9,978 nt of DNA from VRUE01 sp036525295 (lineage in GTDB: Bacteria > Actinomycetota > Thermoleophilia > Solirubrobacterales > 70-9), in assembly GCA_036525295.1 (NCBI GenBank), contig DATDAQ010000075.1, positions 1 to 9,978 of the forward strand, read 5' to 3'. Below are positions 6,015 through 9,978 of the stretch, piece by piece. The translations under genes were made by a program, and so were the position numbers. Numbering within the stretch: the stretch's first letter is position 1; each line of letters begins with the position of its first letter. The notes beneath the pieces are model-generated. The model did no database searches. It saw only the letters and a program-made list of their open reading frames with translations, and was not told the origin of the DNA.

Positions 6015-6962
6015 TCAGCTGTAGCGGTCCCACTTTTCGAGGTAGGGCAGCGGGTCGATCGGGCTGCCGCCCTCATACCAGCCCGGGGCCGTCCAGATCT
6101 CGAAGTGCAGGTGGCAGGCGGTGGCCGAGCCGGTGTCGCCGACGATGCCGATCGGCTGGGCAGTGCGAACCGCGTCGCCTGTTTTCAGCGGCGAGGGTTC
6201 GGCGAAGTGGGCGTACATGAAGTCGAGCGTCGTGCCCTTGCCGTCGATCACGACGTAGTTGCCGGCGGCGCTGTGGTAGCCGGAATACTGCACGCGGCCA
6301 CCCCGGGCGGCGATTACCGGCTCGCCGCACTCGGCCATCACGTCGTGGCCTTGGTGGGTGTGACCGGAGCGACCTGCACCGAATACGGCGCCGCTGCTGC
6401 CGTAGTCGTGGGCGCCGAGCAGCGGGAATGCGTATCCGTAGAAGGCAAAGCCGAGGACGGGCGCTTCCGAGGTGCTCGCTGACCGGGCGGCGAGGGCACC
6501 GGCTTGCGATGAGACCTGGAACGTGTAGCGCCCGTTGGGGGCCGCGCGGCCGTCGTTCGTCGTCCCGTCCCAGCGGATCGCGGTTTCTGTCTCGGGGGCG
6601 ACGTCGTTGCGGAAGAAGGTGCGGACACTCGCGCCGGCGACGTCGACGACGTCGATGCGGATGTCGTTCTGGGCCTGGCTGCTGGCGATCGAGAAGCTCA
6701 GCTTGGGGTAGCGGAAGCCGTAGTAGAAGGACTTGCGCGGCGTGGTCTTGGCCGAGACCAGGCGCAGGGCGCCGGCGCTGGGGGCGTCGGAGGCCGGCGT
6801 GCCGCTGGGGCTGCCGGGTGGCGGCGGGCTGCCAGCCGCGGTCGGTGCGCCACCCGTGTTGGCGGCCGCGGCTGCCGCAAGGCAGAGCAGCAGCGCCATC
6901 GCCGCGATCGTGAAATACGTTCCCGCCAGCCAAGGCCGGGTGGTCTTGCCTACCACTGCCAC
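6015..6962 (-). CDS. M23 family metallopeptidase with FlgD-like Ig domain
   Basis: This 315-residue secreted or membrane-anchored zinc peptidase is predicted to cut peptidoglycan cross-bridges or serve as a division/elongation activator. An N-terminal hydrophobic segment (11-34) acts as signal or anchor, followed by a Pro/Ser/Gly-rich linker (38-65). Residues about 92-150 resemble the FlgD Ig-like fold (IRWDGTTNDGRAAPNGRYTF). The LytM/M23 domain spans about 173-308. The zinc ligands of HQGHD (H203, D207) and HLHFE (H286) are present, with H284 and H252 (MYAHF) as the usual catalytic histidines. All key residues are intact, so an active enzyme is likely. The GTG at 6960-6962 abuts AGAGAG; a second GTG two codons in (6954-6956) has better spacing to that purine run and may be the real start. 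It converges on the membrane protein gene with one base between stops. It is unusual here in being on the minus strand. Confidence 0.9.
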   Translation of the reverse strand: MAVVGKTTRPWLAGTYFTIAAMALLLCLAAAAAANTGGAPTAAGSPPPPGSPSGTPASDAPSAGALRLVSAKTTPRKSFYYGFRYPKLSFSIASSQAQNDIRIDVVDVAGASVRTFFRNDVAPETETAIRWDGTTNDGRAAPNGRYTFQVSSQAGALAARSASTSEAPVLGFAFYGYAFPLLGAHDYGSSGAVFGAGRSGHTHQGHDVMAECGEPVIAARGGRVQYSGYHSAAGNYVVIDGKGTTLDFMYAHFAEPSPLKTGDAVRTAQPIGIVGDTGSATACHLHFEIWTAPGWYEGGSPIDPLPYLEKWDRYS

Positions 6963-7211
6963 TCTCTCTTTCGTTCGCCTACGGAGTTAGCTGTCGGGCT
7001 CGCGCTGAAAGAGTTGCGCTACGACCTCTTCGGTCGATTCGCCCCGGGAACCTGCAACGGTTCCTGCGGTTCCTCCGCTCCCAGCCACCTGTGCGGCTGG
7101 GATTCGGCACTGTTGGGCGGGCAGTATAGACACCGGTGCGGCCACCTACGCAGATGCGGCGCGGCGGCTATCATGCCGAGGCCGCTGGGCGTCGCCCGCG
7201 GTTTTTCTCTG
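6963..7211. promoter_or_regulatory. Divergent intergenic region with serial hairpins and the rplM leader
   Basis: These 249 bases separate the minus-strand M23 gene from rplM, so both promoters should lie here. Three short inverted repeats follow one another: CGACC/GGTCG (7022-7036), GGAACC/GGTTCC (7047-7064) and CCCAGCC/GGCTGGG (7080-7101). TATAGA at 7125-7130 is a plausible -10 box for plus-strand transcription, but no convincing -35 sits 16-18 bases upstream. TATCAT at 7169-7174 is a weaker second candidate. The region ends in the terminator-like hairpin listed next. I see no tRNA or other known RNA gene in it. Confidence 0.4.
7180..7208 (+). terminator. Terminator-like attenuator hairpin just upstream of rplM
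   Basis: CCGC-T-GGGC (7182-7190) pairs with GCCC-GCGG (7194-7201) around a three-base GTC loop. The stem has eight base pairs with one bulged T and is followed directly by TTTTT (7202-7206). This is textbook intrinsic-terminator shape, yet it ends only five bases before the rplM ATG on the same strand, which suits transcription attenuation of the ribosomal protein operon. GCGGC copies at 7156-7168 could pair with GCCGC (7181-7185) as a competing antiterminator. L13 leaders are known regulatory RNAs in other bacteria. No resemblance to a specific Rfam family is claimed. Confidence 0.55.
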
Positions 7212-7646
7212 ATGAAGACCTACGTAGCCACACCCGCAGACCGCCAGCGCGACTGGTACGTCGTCGACGCCGAGGGGCAGACCCTGGGCCGCCTGGCGAC
7301 GCGCATAGCCGATGCCCTGCGAGGCAAGCGCAAGCCCGAGTACACGCCGCACATCGACACCGGCGACTTCATCGTCGTCGTCAACGCGGAGAAGATCCAC
7401 GTGACCGGCGACAAGCTCGCGCAGAAGCGCTACTGGCGCCACAGCGGCTACCCGGGCGGGATCAAGTCGCGGACGCTCGGCGAGATGCTCGAGCGGCGTC
7501 CCGAGGAGGTCATCCGCAAGGCCGTCAAGGGGATGCTCCCCCGCAACCGGCTGGCGCGGCAGCAGTTGACCAAGCTGAAGGTGTATGCCGGGCCCGAGCA
7601 TCCGCACGAGGCGCAACAGCCCAAACCGATGGAGATCCAGACTTGA
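7212..7646 (+). CDS. rplM: 50S ribosomal protein L13
   Basis: This 144-residue protein of the large ribosomal subunit binds 23S rRNA early in assembly. The match is clear over its full length: WYVVDAEGQTLGRLAT (15-30), the NAEKIHVTGDKLAQKRYWRHS segment (58-78), and the C-terminal L13 signature VKGMLPRNRLARQQLTKLKV (105-124) followed by YAGPEHPH. Length is close to the E. coli protein (142). The ATG at 7212 gives the conserved MKTYVA start but has no Shine-Dalgarno, since a T-run sits in its place. An in-frame ATG at 7173 would add 13 residues not expected in the family and also lacks one. The stop TGA overlaps the rpsI TTG start (TTGA), matching the conserved rplM-rpsI pairing and implying coupled translation. 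Confidence 0.97.
   Translation: MKTYVATPADRQRDWYVVDAEGQTLGRLATRIADALRGKRKPEYTPHIDTGDFIVVVNAEKIHVTGDKLAQKRYWRHSGYPGGIKSRTLGEMLERRPEEVIRKAVKGMLPRNRLARQQLTKLKVYAGPEHPHEAQQPKPMEIQT
7631..7634 (+). promoter_or_regulatory. Ribosome binding site for the TTG start of rpsI
   Basis: GGAG (extending to GGAGAT) inside the end of rplM lies eight bases before TTG 7643, a good spacing. It supports this TTG, which overlaps the rplM stop, as the true rpsI start. The long acidic N-terminal region would therefore be translated. Confidence 0.65.
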
Positions 7647-8584
7647 TCGACGACGACACTCAGAAGGACGAGGCGACCCCGGAGAAGGACGAGGGCTCGG
7701 CCGAGTCGGCCGCGGGTCCTGTCGCGGGGGAGGACTCCTCGTCCTCGCAAGCTGCGGGCGAGGAGCCCACGGACGACTCGACCGCGGGTCCTGTCGCCGG
7801 GGATGACGCGTCGTCCTCGCAAGCTGCGGGCGACGCCCCACCCCCGACGCCACCCGCGGAAGAGGCGGCTGATGAAGCTGTTGAGGAGCCGGAGCCGGAG
7901 GCTGAGCCTGAGGCGGCTAAGGCTGAGGAGTCCGAGACCGAGACGGCTGAGCCTGTAGCCGAGAAAGCTGAGAAGCCGGCTGAGAAGCCCAAGGCTGAGG
8001 AGAAGAAGAAGGACTTGATTCCGGGGGCTGACCTGGAGCCGATCGCGGTCGAGCCTCAGGAGCGGCCGCTGAGCGCTGAGGAGCAGGCCCGGAAGGAAGC
8101 TGAAGAGGAGGAGCGCGCCCAGCGCGAGGCGGCGCTAGTCGGCGACGCCGTCGAGGAGCCGAAGGCCGCCAGCCGTGCCCCGGCGAAGCTGGAGGGGGAC
8201 GCTCGCTACCTCGCCACCGGCAAGCGCAAGACGGCGATCGCTCGCGTCACGCTGCTGCCCGGCAGCGGCAAGGTCGAGGTGAACAAGCGGGCTCTGGAGG
8301 AGTTCTTCCCCCGTCCCCTGCACCAGACGACGGCTATTCAGCCGCTGGTGATCACCGGGTACGAGGGCAGCGTCGACGTTCGCGTGCGTGTCCACGGTGG
8401 CGGCATCAGCGGTCAGGCCGGGGCGGTGCGGCACGGGATCGCCCGGGCTCTGACCGAGATCGACCCGGAGCTGCGCGGCGAGCTCAAGCGCCGGGGCTTC
8501 CTCACCCGCGACGCGCGGGCCAAGGAGCGCAAGAAGGCCGGGCTGAAGAAGGCCCGCAAGCGGCCGCAGTTCTCCAAGCGTTAG
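7643..8584 (+). CDS. rpsI: 30S ribosomal protein S9 with long acidic N-terminal extension
   Basis: This small-subunit protein has a C-terminal tail that reaches the P site. Residues about 188-313 are a complete S9: YLATGKRKTAIARV (189-202), NKRALEEFFPR, the signature GGGISGQAGAVRHGIARAL (252-270), and the basic end KKARKRPQFSKR. The first roughly 187 residues are an extra low-complexity region rich in Glu, Ala, Ser, Asp, Pro and Lys, making the protein 313 residues against about 130-150 in most bacteria. It contains two 20-residue near-identical units (23-42 and 47-66; shared AGPVAG, SSSQAAG), a Glu/Lys/Pro stretch (75-125) and a likely charged helix (142-166). The TTG at 7643 overlaps the rplM stop and has GGAG at good spacing. 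No stop breaks the frame, and codon bias in the extension is weaker than in the S9 domain. Whether the extension stays on the mature ribosome is unknown. Confidence 0.93.
   Translation: MIDDDTQKDEATPEKDEGSAESAAGPVAGEDSSSSQAAGEEPTDDSTAGPVAGDDASSSQAAGDAPPPTPPAEEAADEAVEEPEPEAEPEAAKAEESETETAEPVAEKAEKPAEKPKAEEKKKDLIPGADLEPIAVEPQERPLSAEEQARKEAEEEERAQREAALVGDAVEEPKAASRAPAKLEGDARYLATGKRKTAIARVTLLPGSGKVEVNKRALEEFFPRPLHQTTAIQPLVITGYEGSVDVRVRVHGGGISGQAGAVRHGIARALTEIDPELRGELKRRGFLTRDARAKERKKAGLKKARKRPQFSKR
7711..7842 (+). repeat. Two direct repeats of about 60 nt in the rpsI extension
   Basis: Unit 1 (7711-7770) and unit 2 (7783-7842) recur with a 72-base (24-codon) period. Both begin CGCGGGTCCTGTCGC and share TCGTCCTCGCAAGCTGCGGG in the middle. 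They encode AGPVAGEDSSSSQAAGE and AGPVAGDDASSSQAAGD. Each has internal inverted pairs around the common core: TCCTCGC/GCGAGGA (7742-7764) in unit 1 and GCGTCG/CGACGC in unit 2. The unit was evidently duplicated in frame. Its first 14 bases also occur in the guaA 5' extension. Confidence 0.8.
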
Positions 8585-8593
8585 AGCCGACCG

Positions 8594-9907
8594 GTGACCT
8601 CGGGGCGCAAGCTCTTCGGAACCGACGGGGTCCGGGGGGAGGCTGGGACGTTCCTCACCGCCGAGCTCGCAACCGCGCTTGGGCGTGCGGCCACGGCCTC
8701 GCTGGAGGTGAAGCGACCACAGGTGCTGATCGTGCGCGATACGCGCGAGTCGGGGCCGATGCTGGAGTCGGCGCTGGCGGCCGGGATCGCCGCCGCGGGC
8801 GGGGACGCGCTGCTCGGCGGCGTGCTGCCGACCCCGGCTGCCGCGATCCTGGTCAAGCGCCTCGGCCTCGACCTGGCCGCGGTCGTCTCGGCCTCGCACA
8901 ACCCCTACCGCGACAACGGGATCAAGTTCTTCTCCGCGCGGGGCACGAAGCTCGACGACGGGACCGAGGCGAGGATGGAGTCGCTGGTCGAGGCCGAGTC
9001 CGCCGTCGCCGAGCCCGGCCACGTACGGGAGCTGAACGGTGGCCTGGAGGATTACCTGCGCGCGCTCGAGGCGGCCTTTCCGCTGGATCTCTCCGGCCAC
9101 ACCGTGATGCTCGACTGCGCCAACGGCGCCACCTTCCGCGCCGCCCCGGCGATCTTCGAGAGGCTTGGCGCGACGGTCGAGGCGATCGCCGTCGAGCCCG
9201 ACGGTCGCAACATCAACGACGGCTGCGGCTCAACCCACCTCGGTCTCCTCGCCGACCGCGTCGCCTCCTCGGAGGCCACGATCGGCTTCGCCTTCGACGG
9301 CGACGGCGACCGGGTGCTCGCCGTCGACCGCAACGGCCGTACGCACGACGGCGACGAGCTGATCGCCCTCGCCGCCCGCGGGATGTCCGTCCGGGGCGAG
9401 CTCGGCGGCGGCGTCGCCGTCACGGTGATGAGCAACTACGGTTTCCACCAGGCCATGGAGGAGGCGGGAATCGAGGTCGCCGTGACCAAGGTCGGCGACC
9501 GCTACGTCCTCGACGAGCTGCGCGAGCGCGGCTGGAGCCTCGGTGGGGAGCAGTCCGGGCACATCATCGACACCCGCTTCGTCGCCACCGGCGACGGCAC
9601 CGCCGCGGCGCTGGCGACGATGCGAGAGCTTGGCGCCCGCGACCTCGCCGAGGCCACGCCGATGCGGAAGCTGCCGCAGACCCTGGTCAACGTAGAGGTT
9701 GCCGACCGCGACGAGATCGCCGGCGCGACCGCCGTCTGGGAGGCCGTAGAGCGCGAGGGAGAGGCACTCGAGGGCCGTGGTCGCGTGCTTCTCCGCCCCT
9801 CCGGGACTGAGCCTTTGGTGCGCGTGATGGCCGAGGCACCGACCGCCGAGGAGGCCGAGGCAGTCTGCGCCCGTCTTGTTGCGGTGGTGCGTCAAGAGCT
9901 GGGGTAG
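8594..9907 (+). CDS. glmM: Phosphoglucosamine mutase
   Basis: Interconverts glucosamine-6-phosphate and glucosamine-1-phosphate in the cytoplasm, feeding UDP-GlcNAc for peptidoglycan. At 437 residues it is close to the usual 445-450. The four alpha-D-phosphohexomutase motifs are intact: the phosphoserine loop SASHNPYRDNG with S101; the Mg-binding DGDGDR (235-240; D235, D237, D239); the sugar-specificity loop GGEQSGH (317-323); and the phosphate-binding RPSGTEP (401-407). The start KLFGTDGVRG (6-15) is characteristic of GlmM rather than phosphomannomutase. The GTG at 8594 is nine bases after the rpsI stop and has no good Shine-Dalgarno, so it may rely on re-initiation. The rplM-rpsI-glmM order is common in Gram-positive bacteria and links ribosome and wall synthesis. 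A long palindrome starts 16 bases after the stop. Confidence 0.96.
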   Translation: MTSGRKLFGTDGVRGEAGTFLTAELATALGRAATASLEVKRPQVLIVRDTRESGPMLESALAAGIAAAGGDALLGGVLPTPAAAILVKRLGLDLAAVVSASHNPYRDNGIKFFSARGTKLDDGTEARMESLVEAESAVAEPGHVRELNGGLEDYLRALEAAFPLDLSGHTVMLDCANGATFRAAPAIFERLGATVEAIAVEPDGRNINDGCGSTHLGLLADRVASSEATIGFAFDGDGDRVLAVDRNGRTHDGDELIALAARGMSVRGELGGGVAVTVMSNYGFHQAMEEAGIEVAVTKVGDRYVLDELRERGWSLGGEQSGHIIDTRFVATGDGTAAALATMRELGARDLAEATPMRKLPQTLVNVEVADRDEIAGATAVWEAVEREGEALEGRGRVLLRPSGTEPLVRVMAEAPTAEEAEAVCARLVAVVRQELG

Positions 9908-9922
9908 ACCGGGGCCTTCGGG

Positions 9923-9978
9923 GGTCCCCTCCCAAAACGCTCGGCAGGAGCCTCGCTGGAGTGTTTTGGGAGGGGACC
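9923..9978. repeat. Perfect 16-bp inverted repeat after glmM (palindromic element or terminator)
   Basis: GGTCCCCTCCCAAAAC (9923-9938) and GTTTTGGGAGGGGACC (9963-9978) are exact reverse complements. Pairing continues inward four more steps (one G-T wobble) to 9942/9959, leaving a 16-base loop that contains GGC-AGGA-GCC. The arm reaches the last base of the window and may extend outward. A terminator for rplM-rpsI-glmM is plausible from position, but no T-run follows within view. The perfection of the arms also fits a dispersed palindromic repeat. AGGGGACC of this arm also occurs in the left arm of the guaA palindrome. Confidence 0.75.

Noticed and set aside
7021..7101. Possible tRNA or small RNA from the string of hairpins upstream of rplM
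   Set aside because: The stems are short and do not form a cloverleaf. There is no TTCGA-type T-arm with flanking stems of the right length and no CCA-proximal acceptor pairing.
1..9978. CRISPR array, insertion sequence, toxin-antitoxin or defence island
   Set aside because: No regularly spaced repeats, transposase or integrase frames, target-site duplications or nuclease-effector pairs were found. All long genes are housekeeping, envelope or the one membrane protein.

Overview
This window comes from a high-GC bacterial chromosome with dense, mostly plus-strand gene packing and strong G/C preference at third codon positions. GTG and TTG starts are frequent, and stop and start codons often overlap. 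A CBS-less GuaB3-type IMP dehydrogenase relative directly before guaA, and the other housekeeping families, point to Actinomycetota. A deep-branching class such as Thermoleophilia (Solirubrobacterales-like) is my guess, but no rRNA or other taxonomic marker is present to prove it.

Layout. (1) Positions 1-5164 hold a tightly coupled plus-strand run: the C-terminal LysM end of a cell-wall-binding protein, a D,D-carboxypeptidase (peptidase S11), a PfkB-family 1-phosphofructokinase-like sugar kinase, a GuaB3-type IMPDH/GMP-reductase-family protein, and GMP synthase GuaA. Junctions overlap at GTGA, ATGA and ATGACTGA; the exception is a 34-nt gap with a clear ribosome binding site before the TTG start of guaB3. 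(2) A strong hairpin separates guaA from a nine-helix membrane protein (5210-6013). This protein carries the hallmarks of a divergent presenilin/signal-peptide-peptidase-type GxGD aspartyl protease. (3) Converging on it, one base away, is a minus-strand M23 metallopeptidase with a FlgD-like Ig domain. (4) A structured 249-bp divergent intergenic region precedes rplM-rpsI-glmM. It ends in a terminator-like hairpin with a T5 run five bases before the rplM start. RpsI carries a roughly 187-residue acidic N-terminal extension.

Functionally, the window mixes envelope metabolism with core growth functions. The envelope genes are LysM, the S11 carboxypeptidase, the M23 protease and GlmM, which supplies glucosamine-1-phosphate for peptidoglycan. 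The core functions are guanine nucleotide supply and ribosomal proteins L13 and S9.

The most unusual signals are the presenilin-like protein and a high density of long palindromes. These lie in the 5' extension of guaA, after guaA, inside the membrane protein gene (a 23-bp near-perfect inverted repeat encoding exactly the TM7-TM8 loop), and after glmM. A 14-base core is shared in frame between the guaA extension and a duplicated unit in the rpsI extension. Together these suggest small palindromic elements that can be accommodated in reading frame, but confirming this needs a genome-wide copy search that I cannot run.
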